A DNA stretch of 64,000 bases from Ramlibacter ginsenosidimutans. GTDB taxonomy: Bacteria > Pseudomonadota > Gammaproteobacteria > Burkholderiales > Burkholderiaceae_C. Made by a program: the position numbers and the translations under genes. Under the pieces are notes generated by a model. It searched no databases, had not been told where the DNA came from, and was given only the letters and a program-made list of their open reading frames with translations. The stretch lies in the NCBI RefSeq assembly GCF_042678185.1, contig NZ_JBHUDQ010000001.1; one strand, 5' to 3'. Below are positions 20,258 to 28,274 of this stretch, piece after piece. Every line of letters begins with the position of its first letter. Positions within the stretch are counted from its first letter, which is position 1.

Positions 20258-20809
20258 CTAGTCCAGCACCTCGATGGTGTGGTTCATGTTCGTGTAGATG
20301 CAAAGCGAGCCGGCGATCTCCAGCGACTTCTTCACGATGTCCTGCGCGCCGAGCCCGGTGTTGTCCAGGAGCGCCTTGGCCGAGGCCTGCGCAAAGCCGC
20401 CGCCGGAGCCGATGGCGATGATCCCCTGCTCCGGCTCCAGCACGTCGCCGTTGCCGGTGATGATCAGCGAGGACTCGCGGTCGGCCACCGCGAGCATGGC
20501 TTCGAGCCTGCGCAGGACGCGGTCCGTGCGCCAGTCCTTGGTGAGTTCGATCGCCGCGCGCACCAGGTGGCCCTGGTGCTTCTCGAGCTTGCCTTCGAAG
20601 CGCTCGAACAGCGTGAAGGCGTCGGCCGTGGCGCCCGCGAAGCCGGCCAGCACCTTGTCGTGGTAGAGCTTGCGCACCTTGCGCGCGGTGCCCTTGACGA
20701 CGATGTTGCCCAGCGTGACCTGGCCGTCGCCGCCGATGGCGACCTGCCAGCGGCCGTCAGCGCCCTGGCGCCGGACGCTGACGATCGTGGTTCCGTGAAA
20801 CTGTTCCAT
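20258..20809 (-). CDS. hslV: ATP-dependent protease catalytic subunit HslV
   Basis: HslV (ClpQ) is the proteasome-like peptidase partnered with HslU. The product is 183 residues. The N-terminus MEQFHGTTIVSVRR implies removal of a six-residue leader to expose the catalytic threonine, a longer leader than the single Met of E. coli. A short insert (QGADGRW) follows VSVRR. GDGQVTLG, AGFAGATADAFTLFE and IAIGSGGGFAQ are the expected landmarks. It is 38 bases downstream of the STAS gene. Confidence 0.97.
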   Translation of the reverse strand: MEQFHGTTIVSVRRQGADGRWQVAIGGDGQVTLGNIVVKGTARKVRKLYHDKVLAGFAGATADAFTLFERFEGKLEKHQGHLVRAAIELTKDWRTDRVLRRLEAMLAVADRESSLIITGNGDVLEPEQGIIAIGSGGGFAQASAKALLDNTGLGAQDIVKKSLEIAGSLCIYTNMNHTIEVLD

Positions 20810-20847
20810 AGGAGTGGCAGCTTGGGGCAGCCACTCCGGATTGCAAG

Positions 20848-22701
20848 CTACTCGTTGCGGATGGTGATGCGCGCGTGCTCGCTGATGCCGATGACGTTGA
20901 AGAACGCCGCCACCAGGCGGTGCACGTCGGAGAACTGGACCTGCCGGCCGTCGACCTCGCGTGCCGTCACCCAGTTGAGCAGGGTGCCGGCCGCCGTGAA
21001 GTCGATGCGCATCAGGCGGGCGCAGGAAATGATCATGATGTCCGCATCGCCCAGCTTGGCATCCAGCAGGTCCAGCGCCTCCTTGCCGTCGCCGAGGATC
21101 TGTCCCGACAGCTCCACGGTCGCGACGCTCGACATCTGCGAGGACGCGCCGGGCATTTGCGAGTCGCCGTAAGGCATGGCGCTGGACATCACGGAGTCGC
21201 GGAACGCCTCGCCGATGATGGTGTTGCGGCTCGCCAGGCTGCCGTCCGGCTGCAGCGACTTGTAGTCGCAGCGGGCGCTCTCCCACGAAGGCGGGGAGAC
21301 CTCGTAGGTGACGCAGTAGTCCAGTGCGACGAGCTCGAACTCGTCGGGCCGGTGCATCACGCGCAGCACTTCCATGCGCAGCCGCCACCACGCGGCGTTC
21401 ACCGAGCGGTCGCTGGACGGCGTCGCCTCGCGCAGCACCTTCTCCAGCGTGTCCGCGCCGATGAAGCGCAGTTGCACGTTCTGGCCGGCCCACTGCGTGA
21501 ACAGCTTGGTCAGCGGCTCCGCCGCGGCCTCGGCAATGGAGTTGAGCTTGGACCAGTTCAGCTTGTACGGCTGCGTGCCGCGCGCGAGCGCTGCGTTCAG
21601 TGCCGCCAGCGTCTGCGTGCCGAACACCGCCGGGGACGTCCAGTCCGCCTTGTCCTGCGCGCCCTGCGGAGCCGGCGCCGGCGTGTTCATCTTCGCGACG
21701 ATCTCGGGCATCGAGAACCACTGCGGCGCCGAGCGGCCGAAGCGGCCGGCGAAATCGATCGCCGCGCTCTCGAAGCGGTCGTGCCATCCGGCCGCGCGGT
21801 ACAGGTCGAACAGCGTGAGCCAGGTTTCGTCGTGGTTGATCCGCGTGCCGTTGGGCCCGAGCACTTCCAGCAGCCCCGCCTCGGCGCCCTCGTTGTCGCC
21901 GTTGGCGAAGCGGATCGACGCCTCCTCGAGCTCGGGGTCGTGCGCGAACTCCTCGACCTGGATCGCGAACTGCTTGGAGGGCGAGAAGGTGCTGGGCCCG
22001 CTGGGCGCGCCCGCAGCGGCAGCATCGCGCGGCAGGTCGCTGACCGCAGGCGCGGCGGGACGCCCGAGCGGCGGCGTTGCCTGGAGGGGCACGAGGCCCA
22101 TCGCCTGCGTCGTCTCGGGCAGACCCGAATCGAACAGGGGCTGCATCGGCTCGGGCGCCGCAGCCGGCTTCGGCGCGAGTTCCTGCGGCGAGGTGCGCGA
22201 ATAACTGGTGGCCGCGGGAGCCGGGGCGGCGGGGCGCACTCCCTCGGTCGCTGCATGCGCCGACATCGGGTAGCCGCTGCCGCCGCTGCCTGCGGTGCTG
22301 CCGCTGTGGCCGCTGTGGGGCATCTGCGAATTGCCATGCTTGGTCTTCCACCACTGCATGGACATCTGCGCCTCGATCTCGTCGATCTTCTTCAGCGTGG
22401 TCGCGCGGTCGTCCGGCTTGGACGGCATCGAGCTCTGGAAGAAGGAGGGGCGCAATCCCGGGTCCTGCCCCGCGAGCACCTCGCTGCGGCGCATCTTGCG
22501 CAGCATGTCGAACTCCCGCTTGCGCACGAAGTCGTTGCGCCGCTTGCGCTCGATCATCTCCTTGAGCATCTGCTTGGAGTACGAGCTCTCGCGATCGGCG
22601 TCGTGGGCATCCGCCTCGTTGAAGCCGCTGCTCGGGTTGCGGACGAACCGCACCACGCGCGACAGCAGGCCGGCGGGTGCGGAATCGTCTTTCGTCGCCA
22701 T
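20848..22701 (-). CDS. large STAS-domain protein with FimV/TPR-like middle region
   Basis: The product is 617 residues from the ATG at 22701. Layout: a basic, coiled-coil-like stretch (about 45-75, rich in K/R and E); a Pro/Ala/Ser-rich linker (about 120-240); a helical region at 245-325 that resembles a FimV C-terminal or TPR segment; a first STAS/MlaB-like domain (about 355-480); and a second, clearer STAS domain (about 524-617). STAS domains serve as anti-anti-sigma factors or as lipid or sulfate transport modules; no partner kinase lies nearby. In my recollection the gene sits between dksA and hslV in related genomes. Its function is unknown. Position may mean a role in stress or proteolysis, but that is inference. 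Confidence 0.75.
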   Translation of the reverse strand: MATKDDSAPAGLLSRVVRFVRNPSSGFNEADAHDADRESSYSKQMLKEMIERKRRNDFVRKREFDMLRKMRRSEVLAGQDPGLRPSFFQSSMPSKPDDRATTLKKIDEIEAQMSMQWWKTKHGNSQMPHSGHSGSTAGSGGSGYPMSAHAATEGVRPAAPAPAATSYSRTSPQELAPKPAAAPEPMQPLFDSGLPETTQAMGLVPLQATPPLGRPAAPAVSDLPRDAAAAGAPSGPSTFSPSKQFAIQVEEFAHDPELEEASIRFANGDNEGAEAGLLEVLGPNGTRINHDETWLTLFDLYRAAGWHDRFESAAIDFAGRFGRSAPQWFSMPEIVAKMNTPAPAPQGAQDKADWTSPAVFGTQTLAALNAALARGTQPYKLNWSKLNSIAEAAAEPLTKLFTQWAGQNVQLRFIGADTLEKVLREATPSSDRSVNAAWWRLRMEVLRVMHRPDEFELVALDYCVTYEVSPPSWESARCDYKSLQPDGSLASRNTIIGEAFRDSVMSSAMPYGDSQMPGASSQMSSVATVELSGQILGDGKEALDLLDAKLGDADIMIISCARLMRIDFTAAGTLLNWVTAREVDGRQVQFSDVHRLVAAFFNVIGISEHARITIRNE

Positions 22702-22733
22702 GGGAGCGCCTGGGATGGAACCGGGATGCTGGC

Positions 22734-23777
22734 TCAATCGCCGAACATCTTCTGCTTCAGCTCGCGGCGCTGCTGCGCCTCGAGCGACAGCGTCGCGGTC
22801 GGGCGCGCCAGCAGCCGGCCCACGCCGATCGGCTCGCCCGTCTCGTCGCAGTAGCCGTAGTCGCCGGCGTCGATGCGTGCGATGGACTGCTCGATCTTCT
22901 TGAGCAGCTTGCGCTCGCGGTCGCGCGTGCGCAGCTCCAGCGCGTGTTCTTCCTCGATGGTCGCGCGATCCGCGGGATCGGGAACGATCACGGTTTCCTC
23001 GCGCAGGTGCTCGGTCGTCTCGCCCGCGCTGTTCAGGATGTCCTGTTTGAGCTGCAGCAGCTTCAGGCGGAAGAACGCCATCTGCTTCTCGTTCATGTAC
23101 TCCGAATCCGGCATGGCGAGCACTTCTTCGTCCGAGAGCTCCTCCGCGGACTTGGTCTTCCAATTGTTCGCCAGCTTCGGGTCCTTCTTGATGGCCACGA
23201 CGGGCGGGGGCGTCAGTACGGATTGGGTTGCCATGGGGGTGTAGGTTGCCTTTGCACCTCCCCAGCGCTCCGGCACGGGGGCCGATGGGGGCGCGGTCCG
23301 CGGCGCGGCTGATGCCGGCTGGGGGACCCTGGCGCTCACCGGGCCCGGCTTGGCCTGGGCGCTTGCGAGGGGTGCGGGTGGAGGGGATGCCTTGGCGGGC
23401 GCGGCCTTGACTGGCGCGGTACTCGCATTGGCGGGGATCTTCTTCGCGGCCGCGACCACGGCCTTGGCGCCGCTCACGACGGCCTTCGCCACCGCGCCGA
23501 CGACCTTGCCCGCTGCGCTCTTCGCGGCCTTGGGAGCCGTCTTCGCCGCCGCTTGCGCGGTCTTGGCGGGCGCGCTCTTCGCGGGGGTCTTGCCCTTCGC
23601 CGGCGGCTTCGCAGCCTTGGCGACGGGTTTCGTTGACTTCACGGGTGCCTTCTTCGCGGGAGTCTTCTTGGGCGCGGGCTTCGCCGCCTTGGCCGCGGGC
23701 TTGGCAGCCTTGGCCCTGGCGGGAGTCTTTGCCGCGGTCTTCCTGGCCTTGGCGGTCGCCTTGGGCTGAGCCTTCAC
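22734..23777 (-). CDS. dksA: RNA polymerase-binding factor DksA with a long basic Ala/Lys/Pro-rich tail
   Basis: DksA enters the RNA polymerase secondary channel and works with ppGpp. The product is 347 residues from a GTG at 23777, which has AGGAG seven bases upstream. Residues 1-125 are histone H1-like repeats of Lys-Pro-Ala. Residues 182-347 are a full DksA. The coiled-coil tip aspartates are present (VPDPADRA, D267 and D270). Of the four zinc cysteines only C310 remains; the others are T313, S331 and A334, so zinc is probably not bound. An internal ATG at 23234 would give a tail-less 166-residue DksA. A COG0523 GTPase gene lies upstream. Confidence 0.9.
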   Translation of the reverse strand: MKAQPKATAKARKTAAKTPARAKAAKPAAKAAKPAPKKTPAKKAPVKSTKPVAKAAKPPAKGKTPAKSAPAKTAQAAAKTAPKAAKSAAGKVVGAVAKAVVSGAKAVVAAAKKIPANASTAPVKAAPAKASPPPAPLASAQAKPGPVSARVPQPASAAPRTAPPSAPVPERWGGAKATYTPMATQSVLTPPPVVAIKKDPKLANNWKTKSAEELSDEEVLAMPDSEYMNEKQMAFFRLKLLQLKQDILNSAGETTEHLREETVIVPDPADRATIEEEHALELRTRDRERKLLKKIEQSIARIDAGDYGYCDETGEPIGVGRLLARPTATLSLEAQQRRELKQKMFGD

Positions 23778-24068
23778 TTCCCGTCTCCTCGCGTCGGCGC
23801 CGGCGGCCTGGGGTTCCCCCGCATTCCTGCCTTTTGTTGTAAGTGCAACGCCGTCATGACCGCGATTTATACCCTGAGTTAAGGGCTCTGCACGGCCGTG
23901 GACCTCCTTTTCATCAAAGCGCGCGGGCCCCACCCTGCTGACGGGGGAAGGCGTGAGTTGCGGAAGCGAGACAAACATGTCCGTGGGCGGCACGCGCAAT
24001 GGCTGCAAAGGGCGCCAGACTAGTCTGCCGCCCCGTCCCCCCGGTTCAGACCGCGCCGCGCCGGCGCG

Positions 24069-25112
24069 TCAGACAAGGCACTGCTCGAGCCCCTGCAGGA
24101 AGATGTCGCGCGGCAGGTCGATGCCGATGAAGACCATCTTGCTCTGGCGGGCCTCGCCCTCGGCCCACTCCGGTCCGAGATCGCTTCCCATCAGCTGGTG
24201 CACCCCCTGGAAGATCACCTTGCGCGCGGTGCCCTTCATGTTCAGGACGCCCTTGTAGCGCAGCATGCGCGGGCCGTAGATGTTGACGATCGCCCCCAGG
24301 AAGTCTTCCAGCTTCAAGGGATCGAACGCGCGATCGGAGCGGAACACGAAGCTCTTGACGTCGTCGTCGTGGGCGTGGTGGTGCGGGTGGTCGCAGTGCT
24401 CGCCGTGCTCGTGGTCATGATCGTGGTCGTGGCCGTGCGCGTGGTCATGCTCGTCTTCCTTCAGGAAGTCCGGATCGATGTCCAGCTTCGCGTTCAGGTT
24501 GAAGCCGCGCAGGTCGAACACGTCCCGGATCGGCACGTCGCCGAAGTGCACGGCCTTCTGCGGCGCGCGCGGGTTCATGTGCTTCAGGCGATGCACCAGC
24601 GCTTCGACCTCGTCCTTCCCCACGAGGTCGGTCTTGCTGATGAAGATCTGGTCGGCGAAGCCCACCTGCCGGCGCGCTTCCTGGCGGTCGTCGAGCTGCT
24701 GCTCCGCGTGCTTTGCGTCCACCAGCGTGAGGATGGAATCGAGCAGGTAGCTTTCCGCGATCTCGTCGTCCATGAAGAAGGTCTGCGCCACCGGGCCGGG
24801 GTCGGCAAGGCCGGTGGTCTCGATGACGACGCGGTCGAAATCGAGCAGGCCCTTGCGCTTCTTCGCGGCGAGCAGTTGCAGGGCGGAACGCAGGTCCTCG
24901 CGGATCGTGCAGCAGATGCAGCCATTGCTCATCTGCACGATCTGCTCCTGCGTGTCGCTCACGAGGATGTCGTTGTCGATGTTCTCCTCGCCGAACTCGT
25001 TCTCGATGATGGCGATCTTCTGCCCGTGCGCTTCGCTCAGGACGCGCTTGAGCAGGGTCGTCTTGCCGGAACCGAGGAAGCCGGTGAGGATGGTGGCGGG
25101 GATGAGGCTCAT
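24069..25112 (-). CDS. COG0523 (CobW/YjiA/ZNG1-type) GTPase, putative zinc metallochaperone
   Basis: The product is 347 residues from the ATG at 25112. It has a Walker A GFLGSGKTT (11-19), the metal-binding GCICC motif (64-68), a G4-like SKTDLVGK, and then a histidine/aspartate-rich segment (about 213-248, alternating HDH) before the CobW C-terminal domain. Members of this G3E family deliver or sense metals, mostly zinc or cobalt. The His-rich run points to zinc or nickel. No cobalamin genes are near, so a CobW role is unlikely. Neighbouring dksA lacks its zinc-finger cysteines, a pairing that recalls zinc-limitation islands. I saw no clear Zur site. Confidence 0.85.
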   Translation of the reverse strand: MSLIPATILTGFLGSGKTTLLKRVLSEAHGQKIAIIENEFGEENIDNDILVSDTQEQIVQMSNGCICCTIREDLRSALQLLAAKKRKGLLDFDRVVIETTGLADPGPVAQTFFMDDEIAESYLLDSILTLVDAKHAEQQLDDRQEARRQVGFADQIFISKTDLVGKDEVEALVHRLKHMNPRAPQKAVHFGDVPIRDVFDLRGFNLNAKLDIDPDFLKEDEHDHAHGHDHDHDHEHGEHCDHPHHHAHDDDVKSFVFRSDRAFDPLKLEDFLGAIVNIYGPRMLRYKGVLNMKGTARKVIFQGVHQLMGSDLGPEWAEGEARQSKMVFIGIDLPRDIFLQGLEQCLV

Positions 25113-25120
25113 GATTTTCG

Positions 25121-25238
25121 GAGGGGTTAGGGGCCAGGGGCTGGGGCCTAGGGAATGCCAAAGTCTAGCCATCTGCCCGCTGTCCAGCGCCGTGCCGCCC
25201 GAATCCCCTCGTCGCGAGCCCCTAGCCCCTAGCCCCTA
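25121..25238. repeat. GGGGCCAGGGG / CCCCTAGCCCCTA repeat between rlmI and the COG0523 gene
   Basis: The left side reads GGGGTTAGGGGCCAGGGGC and the right side AGCCCCTAGCCCCTAGCCCC, about 90 bases apart and imperfectly inverted. The rlmI stop codon (TAG on the minus strand, 25238-25236) is formed inside the last CCCCTA unit. It is related to the element at 1353-1430, which likewise abuts a stop codon (ftsZ). There is no gene in this 123-base gap. Confidence 0.55.
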
Positions 25239-26417
25239 CTTCCGCACCACCACCAGTCCCTTGAGGTACTCGCCCTCCGGGAAAGCCAGCGTCATGGGAT
25301 GGTCGGGGGCGGCGCCCAGTCGCTCGGCGATGTAGCCGTCGACGCCGGCGTCCGTCCCCCCCGACGCCACGATCTTGTGGAACAGGTCGGCCGAGATCCC
25401 GCCCGAGCACGAGAACGTGAACAGCAGGCCGCCCGGTGCGAGCAGCTTCAGTGCCAGCCGGTTGATGTCCTTGTAGGCACGCGCCGCGCGCTCGGCGTGC
25501 GCGGCGGACGGCGCCAGCTTGGGCGGGTCGAGCACGATGGCATCGAACACGCGCCCTTCTTCCCCGAAGCGCCTCAGGCTGGCGTTCACGTCCGCGTCGA
25601 GGAACTCCGCGCGCGCCGCATCGAACCCATTGAGTGCCACGTTGGCGCGGGCACGCTCCAGTGCGGGCCCCGACGAATCGATCGACGTGACCTCGCCCGC
25701 GCCGCCCGTGAGCGCCGCCACGGTGAAGCCGCCCGAATAGCAATAGCAGTTCAGGACGCGCTGCGCACCGAAGCCCCGCACCCACGCTGCGAAGCGCGCC
25801 CGGCTGTCTCGCTGGTCCAGGTAGAAACCGGTCTTGTGCCCGGCCGCGATGTCGACGCCGAAGCGCCACGTGTGCTCGGTGATCGTGAGCTCGGTCGGCC
25901 CGCTGCCCCGCAGCCAGCCCGTGACTTCAGGCAGTCCCTCCAGCGCGCGCGCATTCGCATCGGAGCGCTCGTACAGGCGCTGCAGCCCGGTGGCTTCGAG
26001 CAGGCCGTCGGCCAGCACCTTCTTCCAGCGCTCGGCGCCGGCGGACAGGAACTGCGCCACCAGCGTGTCGCCATACCGGTCCACGACGAAGCCAGGCAGA
26101 CCGTCCGATTCCCCATGCACCAGGCGCACGCTGTCGCTCGCCGGGTTAAGCCGTTGTCTTAAGGCGACGGCCGCGACCAGCCGATCGTGCAAAAACCCGG
26201 GTTCGATGCGGTCCGCCTCGGCAAAACTCCACGCTCTCGCCCGAATTTTCGATGCGGGGCTGTAGGCTGCCCACGCAAGGAAGCGGCCGTCGTGCGCCTC
26301 GACGCGGACCGTCTCGCCCGCATCGGCCCCTCCGCGCGCAATCGCGGAATCGAAGATCCATGGGTGGCGGCGCAGGAGCGAGCGCTCGCGCCCGGCGTGC
26401 AGGCGTATCACTTTCAT
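25236..26417 (-). CDS. rlmI: class I SAM-dependent 23S rRNA methyltransferase, RlmI-like
   Basis: The predicted activity is m5C methylation of 23S rRNA (RlmI acts at C1962 in E. coli). The product is 393 residues: an N-terminal PUA domain (HAGRERSLLRRHPWIFDSA), a linker domain with HKTGFYLDQR (194-203), and a Rossmann methyltransferase domain with LNCYCYSGGFTVAAL, DPPK at 297-300 and a late FTFSCSGG with the conserved cysteine. The ATG at 26417 faces a divergent membrane protein gene. Family assignment is strong; the exact target nucleotide is inferred. Confidence 0.85.
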   Translation of the reverse strand: MKVIRLHAGRERSLLRRHPWIFDSAIARGGADAGETVRVEAHDGRFLAWAAYSPASKIRARAWSFAEADRIEPGFLHDRLVAAVALRQRLNPASDSVRLVHGESDGLPGFVVDRYGDTLVAQFLSAGAERWKKVLADGLLEATGLQRLYERSDANARALEGLPEVTGWLRGSGPTELTITEHTWRFGVDIAAGHKTGFYLDQRDSRARFAAWVRGFGAQRVLNCYCYSGGFTVAALTGGAGEVTSIDSSGPALERARANVALNGFDAARAEFLDADVNASLRRFGEEGRVFDAIVLDPPKLAPSAAHAERAARAYKDINRLALKLLAPGGLLFTFSCSGGISADLFHKIVASGGTDAGVDGYIAERLGAAPDHPMTLAFPEGEYLKGLVVVRK

Positions 26418-26489
26418 GGGCCTATTGTCGGCGCGGCCGGAAACCGTAAGAATGTGAAACAAGATATGGACGTCCAGGAGAACTCGTCG

Positions 26490-28232
26490 ATGGGTTGGAT
26501 CGCTTGCCGCCGCAAGGTGGCCGCACTGCTGTTCCTGGCGCTGCTGGTGCTCGCCGGGCCGGCCGCTGCGCGCGCCGTCCTCCAGTTGAACTCCGGGGCG
26601 CAGCCGGTCTCGCTCGCGGACGCCGGCGATGCCTGGCTCGACGACAGCGGCAAGGCCACCGTGGAGGACGTCGCCAGGAACCCCAACCTGCGCTGGCACC
26701 ACACGGCGGCCGACAACATCTACAAGCTCGCCGGTGGCAAGGCCCTCTGGATCCGCTTCACCGTGCCGCCCACCACGACCAACGAGCGCTGGTACCTCGA
26801 GGTGATCTATCCCGGCGTGGATCGGGTCGAAGTGTTCGTCAAGAACGCCGCCGGCGAATGGACCTCGCGCGTCGCCGGCGATTCCATTCCGGTGGCCAGC
26901 TGGCCGGTGCCGCACCGCCACCCGGTGATGCCGCTCGCGGTCTCCGCCACCGAGCCGCGCGTGCACTACCTGAAGATCGAGAACGGCACCATCTTCGGCG
27001 CACCCCTGGAGTTCGTCAGCGAGAATTACCTGGGCTACACCGAGCAGAGCGTCGCGCTCGGGCTCGGCGTGTACCTCGGCCTTGTCGTGCTTGCCGTGAT
27101 CCTCGCGGGCATCGGCGGCGTGTCGCTGCAGGACAAGGGCTACTGGCTGTTCTCGATTTCCGCCGTGATGATGTGGCTGTGCCAGGCCACGCTGACCGGG
27201 CTGGCCGGCCTGTTCCTCTGGCCCAACTGGGCGTGGTGGAACAACATGGCGCCGCAGATCTCGCCGCTGTTCGCCATCGCCTCGCTGCAGGTGTTCTTCG
27301 CCGAAGTCGTGTCGCTGCGCGAACGCGGCCTGCGCATCTATCGCGCGCTCGTCGCGGGTGCGCTCGCCGCGTTCCCGCTCGCCATCTACCTGATGATCAC
27401 GCCGGACGTGATGGAGCGGCTGAACCTGATCGTCCTGTACGTCTGCGGTGCCTCGATCGCCGGCCTCGCCGTCGTGGTGTGGGCCGCCATGCGCGGCGAC
27501 CGCTACGCGCCCTGGCTGCTGCTCGGCTGCCTGCCGGTGGCCGTCGGCGCCGGCTTCCCGCTCGCGCGCGCCGCCGGTCTCATCCCGGTCAGCTTCATGA
27601 CCCAGTACGGCATGCAGATCGTGATCGCGATCGAACTGCCGGTGCTGCTCATCGTGCTCGCCCTGCGCAGCCAGCACCGCCGCGAACACGTGCGACGGAT
27701 CCAGGGCCTGGACCGCATCGACCCGGCCACCGGCCTGATCAACGCCGCGGTGTTCCACGAGCGGCTCGTGCGGCTCATCGCGCGCTCGCAGCGGCTCAAG
27801 TTCCGCAGCGCCATGCTGCTGGTCGACATCGGCAACATCGACCAGATCCGCCGGCAGTTCGACCCCGATTCGGCTCGCGAGCTGACGCTGCGCGTCGCCG
27901 GCCGCCTGCTGTCGGTGGCGCGCGAGATCGACACGGTCGCCCGCCTGTCCGACCATCGCTTCGGTGTCCTGCTGGAAGGCCCGCTGCACGCGGACGAAGT
28001 CGCCGAAGCCGGTCCCCGCATCGTCGCGCGCTGCCTGATGCCCTTCAAGGGCCGGCCGCTGGAATGGTCCGCGCACGTTCGCGTGGCGCAGGCGCTGATC
28101 CCCATGGACGGCACCGACCCGTCGCAGTTGATCGGCCGGCTGGAAACGCTGCTCGCCAGCGCGCCGGCGGACAGCCGCCGTGCGGTCTTCACGCTGCCCC
28201 GCAGCAGCACGCCGGCTGCGCTGATGTCCTGA
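26490..28232 (+). CDS. 7TM-DISM receptor-like membrane protein with degenerate GGDEF domain
   Basis: The product is 580 residues. Layout: a signal peptide (to about 28, ending GPAAARA), a periplasmic 7TMR-DISM extracellular beta domain (about 35-180, with LWIRFTV and LEVIYPGVDRVEVF), seven membrane helices (about 190-395), and a cytosolic GGDEF-like domain (about 405-575). The signature GGDEF is replaced by SDHRF (487-491), so cyclase activity is unlikely. It may bind GTP or c-di-GMP, or be purely structural. I chose the ATG at 26490, which has AGGAG nine bases upstream, over one 24 bases earlier. It diverges from rlmI across about 72 bases. Confidence 0.85.
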   Translation: MGWIACRRKVAALLFLALLVLAGPAAARAVLQLNSGAQPVSLADAGDAWLDDSGKATVEDVARNPNLRWHHTAADNIYKLAGGKALWIRFTVPPTTTNERWYLEVIYPGVDRVEVFVKNAAGEWTSRVAGDSIPVASWPVPHRHPVMPLAVSATEPRVHYLKIENGTIFGAPLEFVSENYLGYTEQSVALGLGVYLGLVVLAVILAGIGGVSLQDKGYWLFSISAVMMWLCQATLTGLAGLFLWPNWAWWNNMAPQISPLFAIASLQVFFAEVVSLRERGLRIYRALVAGALAAFPLAIYLMITPDVMERLNLIVLYVCGASIAGLAVVVWAAMRGDRYAPWLLLGCLPVAVGAGFPLARAAGLIPVSFMTQYGMQIVIAIELPVLLIVLALRSQHRREHVRRIQGLDRIDPATGLINAAVFHERLVRLIARSQRLKFRSAMLLVDIGNIDQIRRQFDPDSARELTLRVAGRLLSVAREIDTVARLSDHRFGVLLEGPLHADEVAEAGPRIVARCLMPFKGRPLEWSAHVRVAQALIPMDGTDPSQLIGRLETLLASAPADSRRAVFTLPRSSTPAALMS

Positions 28233-28274
28233 GCCTGCGCCGCAGGATCTCCAGGGCCGCGATCGAACGACGCG

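Noticed and set aside
23778..24068. Possible Zur-regulated promoter of dksA
   Set aside because: The gap contains GGTATAAAT on the minus strand, but no palindrome resembling a Zur box and no acceptable -35 element.
25236..28076. A 946-codon minus-strand frame spanning rlmI and the 7TM gene
   Set aside because: The rlmI part starts at 26417. Upstream it is antisense to the well-formed membrane protein and shows no family features.
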